A stretch of DNA of 64,000 nt from Aotearoamyces nothofagi (GCA_015345905.1 JADDTR010000035.1:62001-126000); one strand, 5' to 3'; counted from the first letter of the stretch, positions 33,136 through 44,638 are shown. A program made the numbers and translations. Notes: a model not told the origin generated them from the letters alone.

Positions 33136-34939
33136 TTACAGAGCATAGCGGAAGAACACCTAATTAGCACAATTAGCCCGCATTCTGTACAAGCAACTCT
33201 TCGATGGGACAATGTGAAGGGTCATAGAAAGGGAAACAATAGGGCAACTTACATTATGATGATCTGTCACGTCCTCAAATCCCTGCTCTCTGCTTAGCTG
33301 CTTCAGAGCCTCCATCTCTTCAGGAGTCTTGCCCTCAATAGCGCGGTCACGCTTTCTGTTCTCGATGACGTAGAGGACTCGCAGGACTTGGTTGAGAACA
33401 AGGTTTATAATGAAGCCGCAAAGCATAGCGACGATACCACTGTGATAACCTGGAGCCTGATCGGATTTGAAGAATTGCGGGCCTGGAATCAATCAGCATG
33501 GTCGGGCAGAGGGCTAATAAGGCCGATGAAATTGGGAAATGATCTTACCAGCGATTTGACCAACACAGTATCCAATAAATACCAGACCACTGGCTGTCGT
33601 GCGCTTTGTACTTCCTGCAATGTTGCTGCCAAGCAAACCAAGGAGAACCATAAAGCCAACTGGGTACGAAACTAGCAGCCAGACACCAACAAGGCGGCCC
33701 CACCTATTCGTACTGTCGAGCTGGTTGATGAGAATCGTACCGATGATCGATGGAATCATGGCCAGAGATCCAATAATTAATCTGCTATTCGGGATCTTCA
33801 TGCTAAAATATCCACCCAGGAGACAGAAACACGCCTGGATAGCACCCAACGGCATGTTCAACAACGCGACTTGTAGTGAAGTGAATCCAAATCCCGAAAT
33901 GATCAACGAGCCGAAACTAAGCCCGCCAGACGCCGTTGCATTGGCAAACGATATCAGGAAGAGGAGGATGACTTTCGGATCTAGAAAAGCTTCGACAACT
34001 TGCGCTTTGACAAACCGCCTACTCTTAGTGCCGGTCTTGTTCTCGATCACGCGCTGAATAGCAACGATTTTCTCGTCCTCGTTCAACCAGCGAGCAGTCG
34101 TTGGGTTATCCGGAACAAACCAAATGAACAAAAACCCCCAAAAGAAAGTAATCGCGCCTAGTATCAGATAGATATATTTCCACGCTGTCAGACTACCACC
34201 AATATGCCCAATGCCAAAAGTCAACAAGCCACCAAAGCAGCTAAAGACGCCATTAAAAGTAATCCAGAGAGAGCTTCTGGTGACCTGTTCCTCGCGCGTC
34301 CACCATATAGCAGTGATAGCGACGAAGCCGGGTGAGATTGTGGATTCAAACACACCGAGGAAGAAACGGGCTGTTGCGAGGCCGGCGAAGGAACTGCAAG
34401 CTGCCGAGACCATGAGCATGCCTGCCCAGAGAATGATGTTGACGCCGAGGAATTTAGCAATGGGGTAGCGCTGGAGGAGGACTACGCCTGGGTATTCGAA
34501 GAAGAGGTAGCCGAAGTAGAAGATGGAGGACACCCAGGCGTAATCCTGTCCGACGAGATGGTTGTCTGTGCGAATACCAAAGACGGAGGAGTAGCCGAGG
34601 GAGGTCTTGTCGAGGAATTGAAGTCCTGTGATTTTGGAGGTCAGTTCTTGTCGCGTTGGGGGTTTTCTGGTGGGATGAGTACTGACCGTATGTCATGCAC
34701 ATCACAGGGAGAATATACAAGTCAATCTTTCGCAGAACGACTTTGGCTTCTTCTGGCTGGGCAAGACCAGTCGCAAGAGCCAGCTCGGCGATGATACCTG
34801 CCTCATCGTCGATATCATGAGTTTGCTTCTCATTAATCGACGGTTCCACCGTCACGGTATCGTCAATTTTATCCTCCCGAACAGGAGTGGTCTGCTCCTC
34901 GACCTTGGGAGGAGTGATGCTAGTATTCGAGTCCGCCAT
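33136..34939 (-). CDS. MFS permease of the allantoate/Dal5 (anion:cation symporter) family
   Basis: Minus-strand exons 34939..34687, 34625..33549, 33482..33253 and 33159..33136 give 527 residues. After a hydrophilic N-terminus of about 75 residues the protein has 12 membrane helices. Family marks: LRKIDLYILPVMCMTYGLQFLDKTSLG (split across intron 1) shown here as YGLQFLDKTSLGYSSV, the helix-4 segment GVFESTISPGFVAITAIWW, DNPTTARWL before the central loop, and the short C-terminal exon ending FFRYAL, the usual Dal5-family tail. The last coding exon is only 24 nt and follows a GCTAATTAG acceptor. Dal5-type permeases import allantoate, ureidosuccinate, dipeptides, vitamins or other small carboxylates. 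It is divergent from an M20D amidohydrolase, so the two may handle the same amide or peptide-like substrate (inference). Confidence 0.92.
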
Positions 34940-35976
34940 AGGTGCAATATAATATAGCTACGGCAGCAGCAATAATATCAACGGCCAATCCTCAATCGTT
35001 CTGCAATCCCTTTCGCAACATCTCAAGACACTCGTCTCATCTTTATAAGTCAAAATCTTATCTAGACCCCGACGCCTCCACATCCCTCACATCGGGTTAT
35101 GGACCTAACAGGTATTGGCTCCGATATAGCCTCAAGGGCAGCTTCAAGGGCAGCCAACAGAGGCATTGCAGTAATGATCTACCAAGCATCGCAGCGGTCG
35201 AGATGTGGAAGTCAATGGTGAAATGATTGGGTACAATGGCAACACAGTCCAGAATCGGATAAATGTCCGACGTGGTTGTTGATAACGATTTGGTGGTCGC
35301 GGAGCAGCTCCGATCCGTCTATCTGGTCCGGCAATAGTTGGCCGTCGTGGTGGAGGCTGTTCGTGCTCGCTGGCTACATGGCGACATCAGGGCAAAGGCC
35401 GACCGGCCGGCATCGATACAACGATGCCACGGCCCTTGGAATGCATCATCGCCACTGGGCCTTTCCTGCTGGGCAAGGGGGAGGGCGAAGAGAGCTGAGC
35501 AAAGGCAGAGTCGTAGAGCGTGGTGATGGATATGTAGAGCACGATTCATTAATTGAGCGTTATCATCATTGTATTGTACCGTAGCTGTAGATAAGAGGCC
35601 CTCTGACTGTTTCTCTGAGACTGGAGTCTGGGCCATCAGCCATCAGCAGGGCCGGTCTCCTCCGACTCTGCCCATGGGCAGATGTTGGCCACGGTATTAG
35701 CCAAAGCCGAAGCCGGCGGTGTCCGTCTGAAATCAGTAATTCGCCCTGTCGTCGAGTCGTAGTAGCAGTATTAGAACTTGGCATGGCGTCTAGCGCACGT
35801 GGACCCCGTCTTGGCCACCGTCGGCTATCTCGACGTCCCTGGATCCTGGATCCCCTCATATGCGACATCTGCCCAGCTCAACTCAATTCCTGGCAAAGTC
35901 GCAATTGGCTGGTATAAGACAAAAGACAGACTGCGCACAGATCCCAAATAAATATCCTTTTCGGCGTGTAATAACC
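34940..35976. promoter_or_regulatory. Divergent promoter region, permease / amidohydrolase
   Basis: 1037 bases between the two start codons. The part from 35290 to 35860 is GC-rich and holds only non-homologous frames. No GATA or other site cluster was identified with confidence. Confidence 0.45.
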
Positions 35977-37403
35977 ATGCCTGATTGGCCAAGTGACGAC
36001 TTGGCCGACTGCCTAGACGAGCTGGGCATCGAGGCGCCGTCTCGTGACCTTCACGTCGTCGTCTCGCATCTGGACTTCATCTCTACCTACATCGACTCGA
36101 TAGCCAAAGTCCTGAGACCCGTCAATCTCACGATTCATGACAATCCGGAGCTGTGCTATGAGGAGTTTATAGCCCACGAGACCTTGGTGGCCTTCCTGCG
36201 CACCCGCCGTGGCTGGAAGGTGACCCCGTCCGCATATGGCATTGCAACAGCATTCATCGCCGAATTTGACAGTGGGAGGAAAGGCCCTGTCGTTTCCTTT
36301 AATGCTGAATACGGTAGGTCATACTCTCTCTTCTATACTGCCTCTACTGACATTGGCAGATGCCCTTCCGGAAATCGGTCATGCGTGTGGGCATAACCTG
36401 ATCGCGACGGCATCTCTCTCGGCAGCATTAGCTGTCGCTGAAGTTATTGAGAGATTTAATCTTTCCGGAAAAGTCATCTTATTCGGAACTCCAGCTGAAG
36501 AAGGTGGTGGAGGGAAGATCAAATTGTTGGATGCCGGTGCCTACAGAGATAATAAGGTCGATGTATCAATCATGGCGCATCCTGGTCAAGTACCTGACGC
36601 AGCATTGGTGAGGACCGCAGCGTACACAAGATTCAAAGTCGAATATTTCGGAAAAGAAGCCCATGCAGCAGCTGCACCATGGCAAGGCGTAAGTAAGACT
36701 CTTCCATAGCAGCACAAATGCTTATATCTTCTAGATCAATGCCCTTGATGCTTTGATCATCGCATACAACGGCCTCTCTGTGCTCCGCCAACAGACTATG
36801 CCTGGCGATATTATCCAAGGCCACATCACCAACGGCGGCCTCGCCCCAAACATTATCCACGCCTATTCCTCGGGCGTCTTCATCGTCCGCGCCGATACCA
36901 AAGCTCGTCGCTTTATCTTGCAGAAGAAAGCCATTGCCTGTTTCCGCGCTGGTGCCGAAGCAACCGGTGCCTCATTAAAGATCACGCATGAATCAACCTA
37001 CGATGACATGGTGCCAAACCTTGCACTTGGCCGCGTCTACCGCGAAGTTGCTAACCGCCTCGGCAGCAACATTCCATCAGCTGATATCGACCTTGTGAAT
37101 GGCCGGACAAGTGCGTCAACGGATCAGGGAAATGTTAGTTATGCGGTACCGGCAATCCAACCGGGTTTCGAAGTGTATAGCGAGGATGGCCCGCATAATC
37201 CGGGCTTCACAAAGGCCACGAGGACGTGGGATGCGCATGTCAGGGCGTTGAAAACTGGGAAGGCGCTGGCTGGGCTCGCGGTAGAGGTTCTGACTCGAGA
37301 GGGATATTTGGAGGAGATTAAGAGGGAGTTCCAAGGGATGGTCCAGGCGGCCAACGAGGGGGGGAGTTGGGATCTAGAGAGCGGTTCGTATGAAGGTCTA
37401 TAG
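35977..37403 (+). CDS. M20D-family amidohydrolase/dipeptidase (PM20D2/AbgB-like)
   Basis: Exons 35977..36313, 36360..36688 and 36735..37403 give 444 residues. Metal-site motifs of M20D enzymes are present: NAEYDALPEIGHACGHN (rebuilt across intron 1), TPAEEGGGGK with the catalytic Glu pair, MAHPG, and KEAHAAAAPWQG before the lid (dimerisation) domain. Relatives hydrolyse N-acyl amino acids, aminobenzoyl-glutamate, or dipeptides with unusual residues such as beta-alanyl dipeptides. The closest resemblance is to PM20D2-type proteins. No signal peptide, so cytosolic. The ATG at 35977 is the first in frame after a non-ATG open stretch. It is divergently paired with a Dal5-type permease, consistent with uptake followed by hydrolysis. 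Confidence 0.9.
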
Positions 37404-38155
37404 ATGAATGGTAAATGGAACTGGTCGTGGTCGACTGGTCTTGTCGTTTATTTAATCATGAAACTATAATTCTAAATACGCATGGGGGCTGGATTTTTAA
37501 ACAGAAAATATATTAAATTAAATCTTGATATCGTATAGTCAACAATGATGCGGTAGGATCCTCTAAAAGTTAAGATTTAACTTTATCTGTCTCTTTTTTT
37601 CTTCTGTTTATTGAGTGAGGTTGTCTGCCGCTTGATGTGTTGATAATTTCTACTCGAGATCAGCCTCGCCGACGTCGATTGTTCTAATATTAAACATCAA
37701 CAAGCTCCAAATCCTGCTTTTCAATCTCTTACAATATAGGCCATTCTACTACCAAGGCATAGAAATAGTTGAAGAATATTGAAAGGTTTGAGAGCCGTAT
37801 GACGATCTGAATGCTAATGTAGATATTTAAGTCATACTCTGTAGCCTTGTAGTTTGAAATGGTTGGGAATTGGATAAAGGCAAATGTGCCTATGTTCTAC
37901 AGATAGCTTTGCTTTCAACCTTCGCAACCTCCACAAAGACCATTTTCTTGCGAGCCTTGCTTCAATATGTCGTGCAGCATGATTTTCTGCTAATATCCAT
38001 AACTCTCACAACATTCTTATGCCGATATAGGCTTATCGGCGTTAGCGAGTTTCCCCACAGTCAAAGCTCGAAGCTTTATCCAGCCTCATTAATTAACGCG
38101 ACTCGGTCACTCTTCACCGTCTCACATTCCGCATTTCGATCTTTGCGCCTTCATC
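37404..38155. other. Intergenic region upstream of CFIm25
   Basis: AT-rich 3' flank of the amidohydrolase (37430-37880), then the promoter of the next gene. No gene supported. Confidence 0.5.
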
Positions 38156-39025
38156 ATGTCCACAATTACGACTGCCGCGCTGCAGACGTCCTACCCACCG
38201 ACCCTTCCACTCTCCTTCAACGGCAATCAACCAAAAACAATCAGGCTCTTCCCCCTCTCCAACTACACATTCGGCACAAAAGAGAACCAGCCCGAAGAAG
38301 ATCCGTCAGTCCTTGCGCGACTGAAGCGGCTTGAGGAGCATTATGAGTTACATGGCATGCGCCGGACGTGCGAGGGAATTCTGGTCTGCCATGAACACAA
38401 CCATCCCCACATTCTGATGCTTCAGATCGCGAATGCTTTCTTCAAACTACCAGGCGACTACTTACAAGCCGATGATGATGAAATTGAAGGCTTCAAGTCA
38501 CGGCTGAATGAGCGACTGGCACCTGTAGGATCGCAGTTCACGGGCGAAGGCGTCAATGAGGAGTGGGAGATCGGCGACACACTTGCGCAATGGTGGAGAC
38601 CGAATTTCGAAACATTCATGTACCCGTTCATCCCGGCGCATGTCACAAGACCGAAGGAGTGCAAGAAGCTCTATTTCATCCAGCTACCAAGACAAAGTAG
38701 GTGTGCCACTCCGTTCTTGCAGACAGAGCTAACAGAAACAGAGGTCCTGAGTGTGCCAAAGAACATGAAGCTTCTCGCCGTTCCACTTTTCGAACTCTAT
38801 GACAACACAGCGAGATACGGGCCCCAGCTGTCAGCGATTCCTCATCTTCTATCGCGATATAATTTCGAATTCGTCGACGAAAAAGGACAGGTGGTTGCGG
38901 AAACACCAGGCAGTGAACCAGACGGATATGTCCCGAAAACGAAGGTGCTGACGGAGGGACCAGGAGAGTTTGAGCTGGAGCTCGATGAAGAAATCCCCGA
39001 GGCTAGTAATGGAAATGGAGCTTGA
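38156..39025 (+). CDS. NUDT21: Cleavage factor I 25-kDa subunit (CFIm25 / NUDT21 / CPSF5)
   Basis: Exons 38156..38696 and 38742..39025 give 274 residues. Part of pre-mRNA cleavage factor Im, which binds UGUA elements and helps choose poly(A) sites. The protein carries the conserved lead-in IRLFPLSNYTFGTKE, a Nudix-fold domain (about 65-235) that in this family binds RNA and lacks the hydrolase box, and the family tail LLAVPLFELYDN and GPQLSAIPHLLSRYNFEF. The intervening 45-nt intron has no stop and keeps frame; removal restores QLPRQKVLSVPKNMKLL, matching the family. An acidic extension after about 245 is typical of fungal members. ATG context CATCATG at 38156 gives the usual short N-terminus. 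Confidence 0.95.
   Translation: MSTITTAALQTSYPPTLPLSFNGNQPKTIRLFPLSNYTFGTKENQPEEDPSVLARLKRLEEHYELHGMRRTCEGILVCHEHNHPHILMLQIANAFFKLPGDYLQADDDEIEGFKSRLNERLAPVGSQFTGEGVNEEWEIGDTLAQWWRPNFETFMYPFIPAHVTRPKECKKLYFIQLPRQSRCATPFLQTELTETEVLSVPKNMKLLAVPLFELYDNTARYGPQLSAIPHLLSRYNFEFVDEKGQVVAETPGSEPDGYVPKTKVLTEGPGEFELELDEEIPEASNGNGA
38697..38741 (+). other. Stop-free 45-nt (3n) intron inside CFIm25
   Basis: GTAGGT donor, GCTAAC branch site, AACAG acceptor. Retention would insert 15 residues in the Nudix core between QLPRQ and VLSVPKN, a segment that is contiguous in homologues. Confidence 0.9.
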
Positions 39026-39571
39026 GGATATAGCATGGATTGGAGTTTGGCGGGCGTCTGGAAAGGCATAAGCTGCGTAGAGCAAAGAGGCAGATGTAAA
39101 GGCATAGTTTCACAAGTCCTATTCACGGATTTGGATAGACTTCGTCAATTGTTGACGGAATACATCACTGCGCAGCTATAATGATGCATATATATTACTA
39201 GACTGAATGTACTCAGCGTCAACAAATTTGTGACGAGTGAAGTACTTGCATCTCCATGGCCTATCATACAATGGGCAGTGCAGCGTAAATAGAAGCTATT
39301 GCTCATTCTTCAACTGTTGGATGATAGGCGGCTATGAATATAGTGAGCTATCCCGATATTCTAGATCGGCCTCAAGTGGAATCTACGCCCTTTTTGAATG
39401 CCTCATAACACGCCCACTATGCCCTCGAACTATCGCGAGCATATCAAGTACCGTCGTATCCTGGAGCCATAGCTGTTTTGAGTCAACATCCAGTTCATGG
39501 CAGTCTGCCCACCGATCTAGGTTCCAGCCCTCGTTATACTTGCACCTTACCCAGCGCTCAAAATCTCACTT
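39026..39571. other. Convergent 3' flanks
   Basis: 546 bases between convergent gene ends; the + strand frame at 39237-39614 overlaps the last exon of the opposite gene and is not supported. Confidence 0.5.
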
Positions 39572-40290
39572 TCAATACTTCTCGCCCTGGATCGTAGCCA
39601 CCACCTTGCGCTGATGCTTGCTCGCTCTGAATTCTAGATACCAAATCTGTTGAAACGCTTAGCTTGTATTCACAAAGATCTAGCAACCTAGGATATTTAC
39701 CCCTTGCCATGTGCCCGTAGCCAACTTCCCATCCTTAATCGGAATCGTCACACTAGCACCGATCAAGGCGCTCTTGATATGTGCCTGCAGAGCAGACTGG
39801 TTAATAATGATTATCCCCCCACACAGGCACTACCATCCGATGTACTCACGGGCATATCGTCCAGTCCCTCAGCCGAATGTCTATACAGATTCCCCTTCCT
39901 GTCCTCGGGCGCAATCCTGTCCAGCGCATCGTTCATGTCCTCCCTGACGTCACTGTCCCAGTTCTCGTTCAGTGACAACGCACACGACGTATGCTGCACA
40001 AACAGGTTCAGCAGGCCGATCTTGTAGTGCGCGAGCTCGGGCAAGCTGTCGACGATATGGTCTGTGACAAGATAGCTGCCGCGCGACTTTGTCGGCAGTG
40101 AGAGGGTCTTCTGCGCCCAGGCCATAGTCGTAGGTCGTCTAGTATCGGAAAGTGGGCTCTCGGGTGTGAAAAGGGACGGTAGCAGGAGCTGGAGAGGGAG
40201 GGACCAGAGGTAGTGGAAGAGGCTGGGGAAGAATGCGAGAATCAACAGGAGGATGAGGAGAAGGAAGGTTCTGTTGGAGTTGGTGGGCAT
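39572..40290 (-). CDS. YjbQ/UPF0047-family protein with N-terminal membrane anchor
   Basis: Minus-strand exons 40290..39850, 39784..39701 and 39646..39572 give 199 residues. Residues 56-199 form a complete YjbQ domain: MAWAQKTLSLPTKSRG, LLNLFVQHTSCALSLNEN, EGLDDMPAHIKSALIG and the family signature LATGTWQGIWYLEFR, restored only after splicing. YjbQ proteins are small beta-rich trimers; bacterial members show a weak thiamine-phosphate-synthase side activity and the true role is unsettled. Residues 1-40 are very hydrophobic (TFLLLILLLILAFFPSLF), a signal anchor or signal peptide that is unusual for the family. Met56 sits exactly where normal family members start, so a soluble form could be made from it. 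Confidence 0.85.
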
Positions 40291-41118
40291 TGAGGTTGCT
40301 AATCGGTGACGTGCGATAGGAAAGCCGCGACCGTTTTCCCCACATACGGTACCCGGTCAAAAGTCTACGATTCTCCGAAACCCTGCCAAAATGGGCAATT
40401 CTCATATAAGACACTTCAAATGATTATTTATCTGCAATACTTTATGTTACGTATAATTTTGGCTATAAAATATTTTGAACTTTCAAACTGCTTTAATAGT
40501 AATAGCTTTGATCTTCTTATATCTCATTGTGGTCTTAATACCTCGTTATCACAGAATGTTGAAAGGAGAGGCTCTAAATCACCATTGGAGGCATCTATCA
40601 AGGTCCTTTCTTATTCACAAAAAAAGTGGAAGCTATCATTGATTCTCCGGCTAGACAGGTCGCATGGCCTACTGCACCGGCCTATATCACTCAAGAAGTA
40701 CACCCGGTAGTATCTGTCGTCCAGCTCGAGCCGTGCGAAGATTCTCGTCCAGAATTCCGGTAATAAGTTCTCGGGAGGTTCATTGCAGATATCACGCCTC
40801 GATGAATTGAATTATCCTGTTTTCTTATGAGAATGAAGTACTATCTATGTACACTCTTATGATAAATAATTAAAGAAACTTGTTTATATTCCTTCATGGT
40901 AACTCTCCTCCATATACAGAACATTTATATCTTTCCAGCAGTTAAGTATAGTTATGAACAGTTCTCGGATACTAGTTTGATGCGTATACGTTTATCAAGA
41001 CAGCAGGTGGTCGGAGATACAATCGAGTTTGCAGTATGACGATATTCGGACAGGAAGTCGTTCATTTTGTTCTTGATTTCTTTAATTCAAATTCTGGCTT
41101 TAGGAACCTTCTGACTGG
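40291..41118. other. Intergenic region, no gene seen
   Basis: AT-rich. It serves as promoter for the YjbQ-like gene and 3' flank of the next minus-strand gene. Confidence 0.5.
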
Positions 41119-43275
41119 TCAATGGTCATAAATATGGTTTCCATTGACTCCAGGGATTTGGAATTGATAGTCGTCGAAGAGATCATTCCAATAATCCCAG
41201 TCCACCGGACTTAAATCCATCCCAATATCGTTCAAAGGCAAAGCAGCATTAAAGGCGCCGGGATGCCTGGTTGCAGAGCGGTCGTTGTTTTGGTGCATAT
41301 CCGCCGTAGGTGATTCAAATGGTCCCACATATGATAGATTGCTTACTGACCTCTTCCTGTGCGAACGCAATGTCGTGATAAAGTGGGGATGTGCACCTTC
41401 AGGTGGGATTCGATTCTGTCTTGCGAATTCCATTTCCCGCGCTTCCCAGCTCTTAAGTGTCAAGTTTCCTACAGCCATGTGCAATGGATATTTGGTATCA
41501 CTTATCAAATCAGGGTGATGCTCAAACACCTCTGCTATCTCCAGCCAGGCCTCATCTGCCATATTACCAGTGCTTTGGTTCCGAAGCTCGCTGAGCAAAT
41601 AGACTAAGGCGTCCAGCTGGAAATTGAAATTGACATGCCATAAAAAACGATGTATTTCCTTCCAAGAGTGGTCATTATTGTCTTCTTCCATCATCATCAG
41701 ACAAGTCGAAAACAACATATTCTTTTCTGCTTGTGGCATATTCGATCCTTTGTCTGGATACTGGCGTGGATGATGGGCCATCAGTCTCATCCGGCCTATA
41801 GCGGATCTGGCAACTCCAAGAACTAATCGATGCAAAGGAACCGCTGGATCACAATATTTCAAAAACTTCTCTTTCAAAGTGCCTTCAAGCTCATTGATGA
41901 CACTATCTTTACGGGCAGCTGGAACATTTGGACTACTCAACCTCTGCCAACTGCCATCGAATGTGGCCATTGAAGGTGAATGCCGTAGAAATTCACCAAG
42001 TTCATATCGCATGAGGCAGAAGATCATCTCTGTTGGCCCAGTATGGCTCACAGGCAACTCTTTCATCTCGGGGTTCATATCACTGTCATTTAGGTTCTGA
42101 GGGAGCTTCGTATCCCACAGATGAGCTAGCACTGAAGTCCCCGCACCACATAGTTCTCCAGTGCGCCCTTCTATCAGTATAATTTGCCACCAAAGTCGAC
42201 GACGCATTTCTGCATCGAATGGAGGTAGCTTAGCCAAAGCAGCTTCGCGATGAAGGCCGATTCTTTGGCCAATACGAACAGCCATTCCAGTGAAAATCCA
42301 TAAAGACTGAGGATCATAGGACTGGCGAGCGGAGAGCATATATAGCATATATGCCTGGAGAACAACAAGGGATGATGAGTTTAATATGCTAGCCCTGACT
42401 AAAGCATGCTGAGTTGCTCCTTGATACCTGGCCAAGAGGGTAGGTCTCGTTTCTCCCATCACATTCCCACACTGCTCATTTGTCAATGATGCAATGGCAC
42501 AGGAATAAACCGAAAACATCAGTGCCTCCGTCGCTCTTGATATATGAGCAAGATCGGAACTAGCCTCCAGTATCCGATGTTGTACACTAGGAGCGTGGAG
42601 AATTTTGGAAAGGGGATGAACATTGTCCAAAAAGCTTTGCCAGAGTTTGAAGATTTGGACTGGTTTTGGGTGTAATGTAAATAAGCTAGTATTTGATGGG
42701 CGTGCTTGGAAAATAAGACTGGCTCCATTTATATGCAAATTGGCGTCATCACCCTGAAAGGTCTCGACGTTTTCATCATCATATGAGCCTTCCAGCATCC
42801 CTTCACTAAGATTGGGCCATAGATTACTACGTTATTTGTCAGTTTTTGATCACAGCATTTTAATAGGATATTACTTTTCTAGATATCTTGATACACCTTG
42901 CCTAGGGAACCACTTTCCGGCCTCATTTGCTGCAGTATACGTGAAGCCAGACTTGGGTAATTGAGTTATCTTATAATTACTCAGTCTTGAAGATCCTGGA
43001 TCGTTATCGTCAATCTCATCGGGCTTTACGCCATTATCTACGAGGAACTTCTCGTAGCGTTGCAGGCGTTCAATCAGGTCCTCTTCGATTTCTGGGGCCT
43101 TTCTCTTGCGACGCTTTGGCGGAGCCTGAACTCCTGGGACGCATTCCACCTTTGATTTTATGCAGTTTGAACAGGGCTGGCTCTTGTTACACTTCACCTT
43201 TCGTTGTGCACATAAAACACAGGAATGAACCTTCTTGGTATGAATCGGCGAGTCTAATGTAATGGTGTCAGACAT
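41119..43275 (-). CDS. Zn2Cys6 transcription factor with Fungal_trans domain
   Basis: Minus-strand exons 43275..42875 and 42826..41119 give 702 residues. The zinc cluster near the N-terminus has C19, C22, C29, C35, C38 and C45 (VLCAQRKVKCNKSQPCSNC), followed by a basic linker (PPKRRKRKAPE) and a short coiled coil (LIERLQRYEKFL). The large middle homology region (about 200-500) contains blocks such as SILNSSSLVVLQAYMLYMLS, MAVRIGQRIGLHRE and MRRRLWWQIILIE, typical of Fungal_trans. The 48-nt intron (GTAATA donor, CGTAG acceptor) restores LENNLWPNLSEG. Nuclear DNA-binding regulator; targets unknown. An ATCACGTGAT palindrome lies about 137 bases upstream of the start. Confidence 0.92.
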
Positions 43276-43828
43276 TTGTGAATTGGCAGAAATGTAACCG
43301 TCAGTTGTAGGTAGGTAATGAATTCATGGAGAACAGATATAAATTTCAGAAGCACGTCGTAACAAGACAGATGTTATAGATGCTCAACTAGGTTGAACCT
43401 CAGCCTATATAATCACGTGATTTATCGACTTATCTATGGTGGTTAACCCGACTGTTCACCCGTTTACCCATTTACCCATTTATGGGTATTTCCCCCCGGA
43501 TGATCATATACAAGTCTTGGCATGCGCTATATTGGTCGAAGTATCAATTGCGTCTTTGTTAGCCAATGATCTGAGCATCTTCTATCATGCGGTGATAGAG
43601 CCCATTATTCAACCGCTGATTAGTAACTCCGGTCTAATGATACCCCACAATACCCCTTCATACTTAGCGCCTATTATATCCTCGTGGCTACAAAGCTAGT
43701 GATTTATTCACCTATCCACGGTTTGGACATAGAATAGCATTTGAATAACGGTTGTAGTGTAAGCTTTCGAGTTTGATGACCGCAATTGTGAACTATATAC
43801 AAGACTGCATTCCGTGGTATGTATGCTC
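43276..43828. other. Intergenic region between two minus-strand genes
   Basis: Promoter of the Zn2Cys6 gene with the E-box palindrome listed separately and a small cluster of TTTACCCA words at about 43460-43485. No gene supported. Confidence 0.5.
43412..43421. promoter_or_regulatory. ATCACGTGAT palindrome (extended E-box)
   Basis: Perfect 10-base palindrome containing CACGTG, about 137 bases upstream of the Zn2Cys6 start codon. bHLH factors such as Cbf1- or SREBP-type proteins bind this core. Function inferred from position. Confidence 0.45.
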
Positions 43829-44638
43829 CTATCGTTGCCCAAGTCCCTCGTCTGTTATCCGTTGCGACTCCGGAACTTCCGCGACATGGCCTTCTGTAGT
43901 CAAGGGATATGGTGTCGCTGGAAGGGATTCGAGGTGCTTCCGATGATGCTCGTTTGCCTGTCGAGATGTTTCAGTCAGCTCAAGTGTAGGCTGCATAAGC
44001 TACATAGCCATTATAGCTGTAAACTCACATATGGTAGACCACAGTATGTACACGTGCAGATTTCAGGTTTATCGGTATTGATAAATATCCTGGGATGGCC
44101 CAATGGTCCGCCACCTCCATCACATTCTACTACTGAGTTGTGTACCCATCGTACAGGTTGCTTGTGAATTAGCTCAATGGCAGCTTGTGGTGCGGGCTAT
44201 TGGGAGTTAGCATTCATCACAATCCCGTTCCAAGGAGTCAATTGGCACAGCGTTTAATTGACTGTACTAGAGATACTCGGTAGATGTTAATGAAGCTGAT
44301 AGACTTACCTGGAGCTCAATAATTGTCTGTTCAAATCTGGGTCCGGTCATAGCCTTCGCCCTCGGGTTTTGACTCCGTGACCAAATGTTCGCTCGATTGG
44401 GAGCCTGTGTTACTCTGAAATTTTCCCCAACCTTCACATTCTCTTGCAGTGCTGCGTCGTGTTGGGATGTCTCTTGGGGGAGCTCATTGGTCTTCGAGAC
44501 ATTAGGAATCGCTCTGGAGGGATTCGGGTTGTTGATCTCCTGCTGATTATTCGCCGAGAACGTAAAGGCACGTCTTGTGACGGCCTGAGCGCGACGAGAC
44601 AGAAGGGAGACTGCTCGTGAACGTGTGCTCGACAACAT
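43829..44638 (-). CDS. NDUFS6: Mitochondrial complex I subunit NDUFS6 (13-kDa-A type, zf-CHCC)
   Basis: Minus-strand exons 44638..44309, 44196..44029 and 43957..43829 give 208 residues. The N-terminus (MLSSTRSRAVSLLSRRAQAV) is a mitochondrial presequence. The C-terminal zf-CHCC domain contains VVECDGGGGPLGHPRIF followed by ICTCTYCGLPYANEHH, i.e. the Cys, His, Cys, Cys zinc ligands. In complex I this accessory subunit sits at the peripheral arm and is needed for late assembly of the N module. The long first half (about residues 28-110) is more divergent, as in fungal members. Introns are 112 and 71 nt with GTAAGT and GTGAGT donors; without them the frame ends after IIELQ and lacks the whole domain. 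It is head to head with MPP6, 236 bases between start codons. Confidence 0.92.

Noticed and set aside
28443-34939. Zn2Cys6 regulator next to transporter genes as a secondary-metabolism cluster
   Set aside because: No backbone synthase, oxidase or other tailoring enzyme is present nearby.
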